Part shown: in pieces, positions 9,783 to 17,737 of the stretch
Layout of the letters: each line of letters starts with the position of its first letter
Position numbering within the stretch: position 1 is the stretch's first letter
Assembly: GCA_017395105.1 (NCBI GenBank)
Contig: JAFPWD010000023.1
Location: 21,784-85,783 of the forward strand
Source: Clostridia bacterium
Lineage (GTDB): Bacteria; Bacillota; Clostridia; Christensenellales; CAG-138
DNA length: 64,000 nucleotides
Reading direction: 5' to 3'
Notes under the pieces: generated by a model
The model's input: the letters and a program-made list of their open reading frames with translations, nothing else
Databases searched by the model: none
What the model was told of the DNA's origin: nothing
Translations under genes and position numbers: made by a program

Positions 9783-9813
9783 AAAAAAGCATCCGATCCG
9801 CTCTGGTGCTTTT
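9783..9813 (+). terminator. Terminator after the DUF2975 gene
   Basis: AAAAGCATCC pairs with GGTGCTTTT across a short loop, one bulged base, and a T-rich stretch follows. The mirrored A/T runs could also serve the convergent regulator. Confidence 0.55.
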
Positions 9814-9891
9814 AATTTGCGGTAAATGCTTTATTTGAGGGAACACGCTTTACCTCAGCGATCGATATTTTGCAGCTTGAAAAGACGGACT

Positions 9892-10623
9892 TCAAAAAAC
9901 TATCTTGCCGTCCTCGGCATGAGGATAACGAACGACCTTGTACTTAAATATCTTTTTCAGAATAAAACGATTGAACAGATAAAACACTATACCGGCTGCC
10001 GCAAGCGCAGTAATTAGAATCAATACCCTTGCATACCGGGCACATGTTACCGCATTCGGGAAGTATTCGAGCATGATGCTGTGCGCCTGCGCTTTGGCAT
10101 GGCTCGCGAAGTATTCTGCAAACATACCACGGGTGATCCGCTCAGCCCATTCAATAGCGATGGATTCAAAAACGGTTGCGATGATGAGCGCCGAAAGACG
10201 CTGAAGCGCTATGGATGCGGAGCGTTTTCTTATAGTCGCTCCGCATTTTTTACAGGTTTCAACCGAATTCCTGTTTTCATCGAGCGTTTCCCCGAATATG
10301 GTTTTCGACTCATGCTTGCAGCAATCGCAGCGCTGAACAACGGAAAGGTAGCTCTCCTCAAGCGCACGCGTATCCACGGGCTCGCGCCCCTCGCCCTCGG
10401 CTATGCGCCTGCCGAGAAACAGCTCCTCCTGCTTGCAGCCGAGAACTACGGCAAGCTGCTGAAGATATTCTACCCTCGGCAGCGCAGCGCCCGTTTCCCA
10501 TTTTGAAACCGCCTTGTTCGTTACGCCCAAAAGCTCACCAAGCTCCTTCTGTGTCCATCCCTTTTGCTGGCGAAGCTCGCAGATAAAATTGCCTATCGCA
10601 TACTTCTTGTCCAAACTATGCAC
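9892..10623 (-). CDS. XRE-family regulator with zinc-ribbon and membrane helices
   Basis: An N-terminal Cro/C1-type helix-turn-helix (about 11-66: WTQKELGELLGVTNKAVSKW) is followed by a possible metal site made of CDCCKHES (about 98) and CKKCGA (about 120). Two hydrophobic helices (about 137-157 and 194-215) suggest membrane attachment. This architecture, an HTH fused to a membrane part, is frequent in Clostridia but its targets are unknown. It is convergent with the DUF2975 gene. The C-terminal tail is basic (KKIFKYKVVRYPH). Confidence 0.8.
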   Translation of the reverse strand: MHSLDKKYAIGNFICELRQQKGWTQKELGELLGVTNKAVSKWETGAALPRVEYLQQLAVVLGCKQEELFLGRRIAEGEGREPVDTRALEESYLSVVQRCDCCKHESKTIFGETLDENRNSVETCKKCGATIRKRSASIALQRLSALIIATVFESIAIEWAERITRGMFAEYFASHAKAQAHSIMLEYFPNAVTCARYARVLILITALAAAGIVFYLFNRFILKKIFKYKVVRYPHAEDGKIVF

Positions 10624-10757
10624 CTCAAATCATAATTTCATAAAAACTATAGCATGAGCGCAGGTTCAAGTCAATAAAAGCACGGTCGAATTTCGGTAGA
10701 ACTTGCTTTTTCGAGGGTTAAAACACTAAAAAAGCGAAACAGCGGGCTTATCCGCGC

Positions 10758-11609
10758 TCAAATATTCAAAAGCACAAGCGATGCGATTATCATAAGATAC
10801 CCGATAAGCCTTCTGCCCTTCACACTTTCGCGGAAGATGAACATTCCCGCAAGACCGATCAGCACTATCGCGCCAACATTGTACACGGGATAGACGATAA
10901 CCGCGGGCACGGACGAGAGCGAGAGAATGAGAAGCCGCGTTGCAAAATAGTTCGGAACGCCGATCGCCGCGCCGTAGATCAGGTCGTATTTATGCACGCC
11001 GCGCTTTTTAACAAGCGTTATCGCGGTGCTTATAAGGAACGCCGCGAAGAAGGTGAAGAACATATAATGGTTCTTGAACTGCGCAGAGCCGAGCTTTTCA
11101 TAGATATTCGCAAGCGAATTCGTGAGCCCGCCGATGATGAATAAAAGGATCAGAAGTGCCGCCGAACTTAGTCCCTTGCGCTTTTTCTTCTCCGCATCCT
11201 TTTCAAAATAGATTATGATTATCGCGGCGGCGGCGATGATAAAGCCGATTATCTGCACAGCGCTCGGACTTTCCCCAAAGAAGATTATAGCGATCAGAAG
11301 CGGTATTATCACGCCAAGCTTCATAAACACCGAGGCGAGCATAACGCCGTTTCGTGTTATATTATACTTCAAAAACACGAAGCAAACGAGATACATCACG
11401 CCTGCGAACGCCCCGAGCAGCAGCGCAAATGGGAAGCCCTCGCTTGAAACGGGCTTATCCCCCGAAAGCACGAAGAAAAGCGCGATGGCGCTGCAAACGA
11501 AATAATTTGCCATAAACATGGCGAAGCTGTTTTTAACTCTGCCCTCGCCATGGCGCATTATTATCGAAACGGCGGAGCTTGCGAGCACCGCAAGAATAAG
11601 GTAAAGCAT
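10758..11609 (-). CDS. EamA/DMT-superfamily transporter
   Basis: A 283-residue polytopic protein with about ten hydrophobic segments and the two-repeat layout of the drug/metabolite transporter superfamily (second half starting near LLILLFIIGGLTNS). The start follows GAGGAAAAT. Conserved-looking elements include GAFAGVMYLVCFVFLKYNI and AIGVPNYFATRLLI. Likely an exporter of a small metabolite in the cytoplasmic membrane; substrate unknown. It stands alone. Confidence 0.82.
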   Translation of the reverse strand: MLYLILAVLASSAVSIIMRHGEGRVKNSFAMFMANYFVCSAIALFFVLSGDKPVSSEGFPFALLLGAFAGVMYLVCFVFLKYNITRNGVMLASVFMKLGVIIPLLIAIIFFGESPSAVQIIGFIIAAAAIIIIYFEKDAEKKKRKGLSSAALLILLFIIGGLTNSLANIYEKLGSAQFKNHYMFFTFFAAFLISTAITLVKKRGVHKYDLIYGAAIGVPNYFATRLLILSLSSVPAVIVYPVYNVGAIVLIGLAGMFIFRESVKGRRLIGYLMIIASLVLLNI

Positions 11610-11799
11610 ATTTTCCTCAAAGCAGTTTATTCATAGCGCAAAAAACCAATCTTCGCGCCCGAAGAATGATACCACAAAGGCGCGAAGAATACAATAGCGG
11701 CGCGAAAAAAGCAAGGTTTTGCATGGTGCTTTGATTGACCGATCGAGCATAATAAAGTATAATATGGAAAAACAGTCCGCAAACGGCAAGGAGGCATAT

Positions 11800-12426
11800 A
11801 TGAAAAAGGTTCTTTTGATAAACGGAAGCCCGCATAAGGACGGCTGCACCGCGGAGGCGCTTTCGGAGATGATGCGCGTTTTTGAAGCGGCAGGCATGGA
11901 GTGCGAGCTCGTGCAAATCGGAAGCAAGGCGATCCGCGGCTGCATTTCCTGCAATAAATGCGGCGAAACAGGCAAATGCGTTTTTAATGACGAGGTGAAC
12001 GAGATCGCCCCGAGATTCGAGCAGGCGGATGCGCTGGTGGTCGGAAGCCCCGTGTACTTCGCTTCGCCGAACGGCACTCTTCTTTCCTTCCTCGACAGGC
12101 TCTTTTACAGCACCCGCTTTTCAAAGTACATGAAGGTGGGAGCAAGCGTGGTGAGCGCAAGGCGCGGCGGCAACACCGCTTCATTTGATGCGCTGAATAA
12201 GTATTTCACGATCAGCGGAATGCCGGTTGCTTCGAGCACCTACTGGAATATGGTGCACGGCTTCACCGCCGAGGATGTCCGCAAGGATAAGGAAGGGCTG
12301 CAAACGATGCGCAACCTTGCAAGGAACATCGTTTTTATGGTGAACGCGATCGCGGATGCGAAGGAAAAGTACGGCCTGCCCGAGATGGAAAGGGGCAGCT
12401 TTACAAGCTTTCCGGATGGAAAGTAA
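11800..12426 (+). CDS. NADPH-dependent FMN reductase / flavodoxin-fold oxidoreductase
   Basis: The start at 11800 is chosen because AGGAGG lies seven bases upstream and MKKVLLINGSPHKDGCT is the usual flavodoxin-fold opening; the frame extends further but without support. GSPHKDG binds the FMN phosphate, CISCNKCGETGKC (about 47-59) is the Cys motif seen in iron-sulfur flavoproteins and many clostridial NADPH:FMN reductases, and VVGSPVYF is the second FMN loop. 208 residues. Cytoplasmic redox enzyme of unknown substrate. Confidence 0.88.
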   Translation: MKKVLLINGSPHKDGCTAEALSEMMRVFEAAGMECELVQIGSKAIRGCISCNKCGETGKCVFNDEVNEIAPRFEQADALVVGSPVYFASPNGTLLSFLDRLFYSTRFSKYMKVGASVVSARRGGNTASFDALNKYFTISGMPVASSTYWNMVHGFTAEDVRKDKEGLQTMRNLARNIVFMVNAIADAKEKYGLPEMERGSFTSFPDGK

Positions 12427-12435
12427 AGGCTTTTT

Positions 12436-12460
12436 AGTGAATAGTGAATGATGAATAATG
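12436..12460. repeat. Dispersed AGTGAATAGTGAAT-type intergenic repeat, copy 1
   Basis: The motif AGTGAATAGTGAATGATGAA lies ten bases after a stop codon. Related copies occur at 27990-28062, 53505-53526 and 61437-61463, always between genes. Confidence 0.6.
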
Positions 12461-12597
12461 TGCAGCAAGCTTACCGTAACCCCATTGAATTAGGGCGAAG
12501 CTCGGCTTCATTATTATTTAAGTGCTGCCCTTTTTAGGGTACGGCGAAAATCATGATGTACCCGACTTATTAAACAGCACCGGAATGTCGATTTCTC

Positions 12598-12626
12598 TTG
12601 CGTGAAGTACCTTCTTTTGCTATAAT
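12598..12626 (+). promoter_or_regulatory. Sigma-A-type promoter before the 12673 gene
   Basis: TTGCGT and TATAAT are 17 bases apart, 47 bases before the start codon of the hypothetical gene. Confidence 0.6.
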
Positions 12627-12672
12627 CAGTATACAGGCTCAGCTTGAGTTAACTCTTGAAAGGTAAGCGGTT

Positions 12673-13290
12673 ATGATATCAGGTGCTATCGATAGGCATG
12701 ATCTGCATATTGGCTCATGGTATACAGGCTACAGCGCGGGGTTCTGGCAGTTGATAGAAATAATCCCCAAATATGCTTCTTTCGATTATTCGGGCGAGGG
12801 TGCAAAATGGAATAAAGGCAACTTGATCGGTCAATGGTGCATACTTAAAAAGGCTTTTACTTCCAAAATGAAGAAAAGCCTTCGTGTTGAGTTTTCGGAT
12901 TCGGCGTGGCTAAAGCCCGTTTCGGACGAAACCGCTTGCTTGATCGAAAAGCTTTTTCGGGATGATCCCGCATATAAGACGAAGTTTGAACTGTACAGCA
13001 ACACTCCCCCGCCTCTGATTACGAATCAATGGTTGACCTTGAGCGATTCTGAGGAAGCCGCGCTGCTTCGGAGGATCGGTCTGCTGCCCTCTCGGTTTAC
13101 AATGGAGCAATTCGTTTCCGTCACTCATATACCGAAACATTGTTTTTGCAAGCCACCTGCTTCACATCTTTTAAGCTTCTGCGGATACCCATGGGAGCTG
13201 ACCGATGGTTTTGATGAGATTTATTTCAAAGCTGACGTCACACGCACGAATGGCTGCCTACCCGGCCGATCACAGGCATTATTCTTATAA
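12673..13290 (+). CDS. Hypothetical protein, 205 residues
   Basis: Not recognised. The protein opens MISGAIDRHDLHIGSWYTGY, is soluble, rich in aromatic residues, and has no signal peptide or membrane helix. A ribosome site (GAAAGGTAAG) precedes the ATG and a good promoter lies upstream, so it is probably real. It is followed 21 bases later by the DUF4288-like gene, suggesting an operon. Its base composition is somewhat lower in GC than the neighbouring genes, which may indicate later acquisition. Confidence 0.6.
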   Translation: MISGAIDRHDLHIGSWYTGYSAGFWQLIEIIPKYASFDYSGEGAKWNKGNLIGQWCILKKAFTSKMKKSLRVEFSDSAWLKPVSDETACLIEKLFRDDPAYKTKFELYSNTPPPLITNQWLTLSDSEEAALLRRIGLLPSRFTMEQFVSVTHIPKHCFCKPPASHLLSFCGYPWELTDGFDEIYFKADVTRTNGCLPGRSQALFL

Positions 13291-13311
13291 AAAACAGCGA
13301 GAGGAACCCGT

Positions 13312-13734
13312 ATGAAATACAGCGTAAAATTGCTCGTTCGATACACGGTTGAAACCGGAGAGGTGTTTTTAGAAGAATCCATACTTATGCTTGAAGCTGC
13401 CTCATTCGATGACGCTTATTCGAAGGCGGAGAAATATGTCGAAGAAGATGGACTGTTTGAGTATGATAACTTGTTCGGGAAGAAAGTGCGCAAGCAAGTC
13501 ATATCCTATGTCGATTGCTTCAGAGTGTATGATGATCCGGATGACGTTCTTGAAGTATACTCAACTATCAGGCGTTCGAGTGAGCAGCTGCCGGAAAATG
13601 TGATCGTTTCCGTTTTGGAGAACTCGTGTACAAGAGCCGAAATGCTCCCATTAAGACAATGGGCTGACCCAGATGACCCCGAGGAGCTGGAGCTGATCGA
13701 GAGGGGCATCACCGCGAGCGAAAGTAACCGCTGA
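13312..13734 (+). CDS. DUF4288-like protein
   Basis: A 140-residue acidic soluble protein. YSVKLLVRYTVE, an EESILMLEAASFDDAYSKAE segment and the VLEVYS turn match the pattern of DUF4288 proteins (short alpha/beta proteins that often sit beside immunity-type or stress genes). It is 21 bases after the hypothetical gene at 12673 and probably co-transcribed; a hairpin terminator follows at 13933. Function unknown. Confidence 0.65.
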   Translation: MKYSVKLLVRYTVETGEVFLEESILMLEAASFDDAYSKAEKYVEEDGLFEYDNLFGKKVRKQVISYVDCFRVYDDPDDVLEVYSTIRRSSEQLPENVIVSVLENSCTRAEMLPLRQWADPDDPEELELIERGITASESNR

Positions 13735-13932
13735 ACCGTTTATCAAGCTTGACAAGCATTGCAATGGACGGATCCAAACATAGTATACCGAAGATCGCAG
13801 CGATATTCGATGTTTCGGTATTGATGATCATATCTGTTTTCGCAGTCCTGCCGGAACCTGCTTGATCATTACATTTCCGGAATTCATTCTTGCCCCGGTT
13901 TGCCGTTCTTTCAGTCGAGCTTTCAAATTAAC

Positions 13933-13966
13933 AACGCCTCATTTGTTCGCAAACAAATGAGGCGTT
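13933..13966. terminator. Bidirectional terminator between convergent genes
   Basis: A 15-bp perfect stem (AACGCCTCATTTGTT with AACAAATGAGGCGTT) and a 4-nt loop, followed by TTGATTT to the right and preceded by T-rich sequence for the minus strand. It lies between the DUF4288-like gene and the dockerin gene. The remaining bases of 13735-13932 show no gene. Confidence 0.85.
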
Positions 13967-14004
13967 TTGATTTAAATATTTATCCGAACGGCGATGCCGC
14001 GCCG

Positions 14005-15093
14005 TCAGCTCCCGATGCTGAACGAATTTATCAATCCCATCGCATAGCGCAGTATAGTAAGCGCATCCGCAACGTTGATGCTGCCTTCGCCCGTGACATC
14101 GGCCCAGAACAGGTTGTCGTTCGACAGAAGCGCGAGACCGAGCGCATGGCGAAGCACGAGCACCGCATCCGCAATATCCACTCTTCCGTTATTATCCACG
14201 TCGCCATGCATTCCGTCCGGCGGAGGCGGCGCGGAAGGATCGATTATCTTGAGCTTTACATAGCCGTTGCCCCATTGATTTGAAAGGTTTACGGGCGTAA
14301 GCACCACGTACCAGTAGCCGCTGCTCGTGGGTCGGATGTTCAGAGTTGGATACTCGCCCGTGTGAACGCTGTATGCATAGGAAACAAGGTCGAAATTGCT
14401 GTTGTAAACCGAGATGAAAACCTCAACGTCGTGATCCTGCTGCCCCGAATACGCCTCCGTTGAAATCGTGTAATCGCGCCCGGCCTGCGCATTGAAGCGA
14501 AAGCCCGTTGCATAAGAAAATGCCCAGCCGTTGTTGGCGTTCGGATTGTAGCCGGGGTTGTCGATCTTTTCGCCCGATCTCGGCTTGAACCTTCGGAGTA
14601 TCACAGGCTCGCCGCCGTTGAGCGCGCCGATGCTCACCTGATTATTCACATAGGAAAGCTCATTGATATGAGTATAGTTTAGCTGGTTGACTTTGGTAAA
14701 GCTTGCGTTCGACACCACCGTCACCGTGCAGGTGGCTGTTCTGCCGTTCTGCGCCCGCGCGGTAATGGTGGTTGTGCCTGTGGAAGAAGCATAGACGCAG
14801 CCCACGTTATCCACGGAGGCGACGTATGAGCTTGAGCTCGTCCATGTGATGCTGAACGGCGACTGCTCCACGCCATCGATATACGCATGTATCCGCACGC
14901 CGAAATAGCCGCTGAATACGGGAACGGTCAGCGAAGTAGGATCAAGCGTAAGTGCGCCGTCCGCAGGCTCTGCGCTCGATTTAAGCGATAGTGCTTCCGA
15001 TTTATAAGCCTGCGCAGAAGCAAGCGGAAGCGATGCGCAGGTGAACGCAAACGCAAGAACAAGACTCAGAAGTATCCTAAGGTTTCTTTTCAT
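14005..15093 (-). CDS. Secreted BIG_2 / dockerin type I protein
   Basis: The start at 15093 follows GGGAGGC and gives a clear signal peptide (MKRNLRILLSLVLAFAFTC, cleavage near ASAQA). A bacterial Ig-like BIG_2 domain is visible (about 50-130: SLTVPVF, WTSSSSYVASVDNVG, TTTITARAQNGRTATCTVTV). A pre-peptidase-C-like segment follows (about 140-285, with GYWYVVLTPV). The C-terminal 60 residues form two dockerin-type calcium loops, GDVDNNGRVDIADAVLVLRH and ADVTGEGSINVADALTILRY. No catalytic domain is present. Dockerins normally bind cohesins on a scaffold; none is visible here, so it may be a free cell-surface or secreted adhesin-like protein. Confidence 0.85.
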   Translation of the reverse strand: MKRNLRILLSLVLAFAFTCASLPLASAQAYKSEALSLKSSAEPADGALTLDPTSLTVPVFSGYFGVRIHAYIDGVEQSPFSITWTSSSSYVASVDNVGCVYASSTGTTTITARAQNGRTATCTVTVVSNASFTKVNQLNYTHINELSYVNNQVSIGALNGGEPVILRRFKPRSGEKIDNPGYNPNANNGWAFSYATGFRFNAQAGRDYTISTEAYSGQQDHDVEVFISVYNSNFDLVSYAYSVHTGEYPTLNIRPTSSGYWYVVLTPVNLSNQWGNGYVKLKIIDPSAPPPPDGMHGDVDNNGRVDIADAVLVLRHALGLALLSNDNLFWADVTGEGSINVADALTILRYAMGLINSFSIGS

Positions 15094-15333
15094 ATTTGCC
15101 TCCCGTTTTTTTTTGATTTTACCACAGTATCCCCTTGTGCGCAATCGTTTTTTGCCGATAAAGCAACCCTTTTTTCAAAATGCTGGCTTATTTTTGTGGA
15201 AGCATCTCTGTTGAATTATGCAAGGCGGAATGATATGATCCAAATCGGGCGCATCAAGTATAATCATTGAATAAAGCCCGATCCATCCCCGGGGTGCGGC
15301 GGAAAGCATATTCAGATTTTCCCGTTTTTTTGA

Positions 15334-15363
15334 TTGACACGTGCGCTCTGAAGATGGTAAAAT
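15334..15363 (+). promoter_or_regulatory. Sigma-A-type promoter of the dnaD-dnaC operon
   Basis: TTGACA and TAAAAT separated by 18 bases, 42 bases before the chosen start of the DnaD-domain gene. Confidence 0.7.
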
Positions 15364-15404
15364 CAACCCAAGGCGAAAGCCAAACCGATCACGCGAGGAA
15401 ACCG

Positions 15405-16640
15405 ATGTCCGCCACCGCAATAATAAAAGAAAGCTCCCTTTTCGCATATACCCCCGTTGAGGACAGCTTCATACTCGAAAAGCTCTCCATTCTTTCCGGC
15501 GATGCTGTGAAGGTCTATCTTTATGCGCTCATGCTCTCGCATAAGGGCATCGGCTCTGCGGACGAGCTTCCGCTTGCGCTTGAAATGAGCGCGGAGCGGG
15601 TGGATGAAGCCTATTCGGAGCTTGAGCGGGAGGGTGCTTTGCGCATCATCTCGGGAGAAAACGGCGATTACGCGGTGCAGCTGATAAGGCTTTCGGGCGG
15701 CGAGACTGCGCTCTCCGCTGCCGAGGCAAGGCGCTATTCTTCGCTTATAGAAAAGCTGCGCGGCGTGCTCGGAACGCGGAATTTCTCGGGTGCGGATCTG
15801 AGAAGGATTTACGACTGGATAGAGGTTTTCCGTTTCGAGGAGGATGCCGCGGTGGAGATAGTGCGCCATTGCATCGCCGTTAAGGGCGTGCGTGTGCATA
15901 TAAACTATATGGATGCCGTGGCAAAGCGCCTTGCGGCGGATGAGCTGCATACGCTTGAAGAGGTTCGGCTCAATTTCGAGCGCGAGGCCAAGCTTTCAGG
16001 CGGCGCAGGAGCTGTTTTGAAGCATTGGAACAAGCGCAGAAGCCCCACCGAGGACGAGCTTGCGCTCTACGAAAAATGGACGGGCGAATGGGGCTTTGGC
16101 GAGGATGCCATAGCCATCGCCGCCTCATCCGCGGGCGCTCTGGGTAATCCGAGCTTCAAGCTGCTCGATTCCATCCTATCCGACTATCGCGAAAGCGGCA
16201 GCGTGGATGCCGAGAAGCTTCGCGAGCTGAGCCGCGAGCACGATATGATCGAAGAGCTTATGCGCGAAGCACTGAATCGAGCGGGCGTAAAGAGCAAAAC
16301 CGCGAATATGCGAAGCAAGTTTGCCCTCTGGGTGCGCGATTATCGCATGGAGCGCGAGCAGATACTCTACGCCGCCGAGCTTTCAAGCAAAAAGCATAAT
16401 TCCTTCGCCTATATGAACACGCTTATAACCGATTGGCACGAGCGCGGCATAGCGGGCTTTGCCGCCGCGAAGGACGATTTTGAAAAGCGCTCCGCCGAGG
16501 CCTCGCTGCCCGAGAATGCGGCGAAGGGCAAGCGAGTGAACCGCGCCCTTGGGTACAAGCAGCAGCATTATTCAAAGGAGCAGCTAAAGGCGCTCGGAAT
16601 AGATTTCGGAGAGGATATTTATACGGAAGATGAAGATTAG
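15405..16640 (+). CDS. DnaD domain replication-initiation protein
   Basis: The start at 15405 (MSATAIIKES) has GAGGAAACC just upstream and lies behind a consensus promoter; the longer frame is not supported. Helical 411-residue protein with an N-terminal winged-helix-like region (SGDAVKVYLYALMLSHKGI) and one or two DnaD/DnaB_2 modules (about 225-290 and 300-365, e.g. WGFGEDAIAIAASSAGALGN and MRSKFALWVRDYRME). In Bacillota such proteins bring the helicase loader to the origin or to restart sites. It overlaps the next gene, a DnaC/DnaI-type ATPase, by 11 bases, which fits a loader pair. Confidence 0.88.
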   Translation: MSATAIIKESSLFAYTPVEDSFILEKLSILSGDAVKVYLYALMLSHKGIGSADELPLALEMSAERVDEAYSELEREGALRIISGENGDYAVQLIRLSGGETALSAAEARRYSSLIEKLRGVLGTRNFSGADLRRIYDWIEVFRFEEDAAVEIVRHCIAVKGVRVHINYMDAVAKRLAADELHTLEEVRLNFEREAKLSGGAGAVLKHWNKRRSPTEDELALYEKWTGEWGFGEDAIAIAASSAGALGNPSFKLLDSILSDYRESGSVDAEKLRELSREHDMIEELMREALNRAGVKSKTANMRSKFALWVRDYRMEREQILYAAELSSKKHNSFAYMNTLITDWHERGIAGFAAAKDDFEKRSAEASLPENAAKGKRVNRALGYKQQHYSKEQLKALGIDFGEDIYTEDED

Positions 16641-17598
16641 ATCCGCCGCATTCAATCAGGCGCTCAAAAATGAGCTGAATGACCGAAGGCTTCGCATCGC
16701 GCGGCTGAAAAAGGAGCGCGAAAACGAGGTCTATTCGCGCATACCCGAGCTTAAGGCACTTGATGAAGAAACCAAGCGCTCCGCCTACGACATGGGTAAA
16801 CAGCTCATGGGCGCGGAGGATGCAAACGCGCTTTCGGCCGCCGTTCACGCCGCCATTGAGGAAAAAAAGAGGGCGCACGACCGCCTGCTCCGCGAGCACG
16901 GCTATCCCGAAAGCTACCTTGATCCCGAGTATATCTGCCCCGACTGCCGCGACACGGGGCGCATCGGCGGCGGGCTCTGCCGCTGCGTTACTGCGCTTGC
17001 GGTCAAAACGGCGTTTGCCGATTCGGGCATAGACCGCGAAAAGCGCTTTGAGCGCTTCGATCTTGAGCTTCAAAAGGATTCGCGAAACCGCGCCGCAATG
17101 AAAAAGATACTCGATCATGCGATCGCCTACGCCGATTCCTTCCCCGAAAACGATCGCTCCGACCTGCTGTATTTCGGTATGCCGGGCGTTGGAAAAACCT
17201 ATCTTTTAAACTGCATCGGCGCACGCGTGCTCGAGCGCGGCTATTCCGTGCTGAAGCTCAACTCCTACGAGCTGATACAACTCACTCTCGATAATCTGCG
17301 CACCGAGCCCGATGAAAGACCCGATTTCACCCTGCCGGAGCTGCTTATAATCGACGATCTCGGCACCGAGCCGATGATACCGAATATCACCATTGAAACG
17401 CTGCTTTCGATAGTCTGCCGCCGCCAGGATGCGGGCAAGCCCACGCTGTATGCCACAAATCTTTCGCTCACCTCGAGCGACCCGCGGGAGCAGACCATAC
17501 AAGACTTTTACGGCGAGCGCCTCGCCTCAAGGCTCATGGCGCCACGAAGCGTTAAGCTTCAGGCGGTGCTGACCGAAAACGTTCGCTTCTCGATGTGA
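16630..17598 (+). CDS. DnaC/DnaI-type AAA+ helicase loader ATPase
   Basis: A 322-residue protein. The N-terminal part carries a zinc-binding group (CPDCRDTGRIGGGLCRC, about 98-114), as in DnaI. The AAA+ core has Walker A GMPGVGKTYL (about 184-193), Walker B LLIIDDLGTEP (about 238-248) and sensor/arginine region YGERLASRLMAP. It shares 11 bases with the upstream dnaD-type gene and ends at a strong terminator. It should load the replicative helicase in the cytoplasm. Similar pairs occur in phages, and the array and capsid cassette lie just downstream, but the GC-rich sequence and pairing suggest the host copy. Confidence 0.9.
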   Translation: MKIRSAAFNQALKNELNDRRLRIARLKKERENEVYSRIPELKALDEETKRSAYDMGKQLMGAEDANALSAAVHAAIEEKKRAHDRLLREHGYPESYLDPEYICPDCRDTGRIGGGLCRCVTALAVKTAFADSGIDREKRFERFDLELQKDSRNRAAMKKILDHAIAYADSFPENDRSDLLYFGMPGVGKTYLLNCIGARVLERGYSVLKLNSYELIQLTLDNLRTEPDERPDFTLPELLIIDDLGTEPMIPNITIETLLSIVCRRQDAGKPTLYATNLSLTSSDPREQTIQDFYGERLASRLMAPRSVKLQAVLTENVRFSM

Positions 17599-17648
17599 TA
17601 AAGCGAATCGGAATAAGAAAATAATTTAAAAATGAATGAAAATACGGA

Positions 17649-17674
17649 AACGGCGGAGCGCCTGCCCCGCCGTT
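17649..17674 (+). terminator. Terminator of the dnaD-dnaC operon
   Basis: AACGGCGG pairs with CCGCCGTT over a 10-nt loop and is followed by TTTC. It isolates the operon from the CRISPR array; the opposite strand may end the precursor CRISPR transcript. Confidence 0.75.
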
Positions 17675-17737
17675 TTTCTTATACCCAAAATGCTTTTTAT
17701 TACCAAAGTGCAGCTGCTCGGAATAAGGGCAGCTCTC

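Noticed and set aside
15405-17598. dnaD-dnaC pair as part of the phage cassette
   Set aside because: Opposite direction, own promoter and terminator, and on the other side of the CRISPR array; the pair is common as a host loader in Clostridia.
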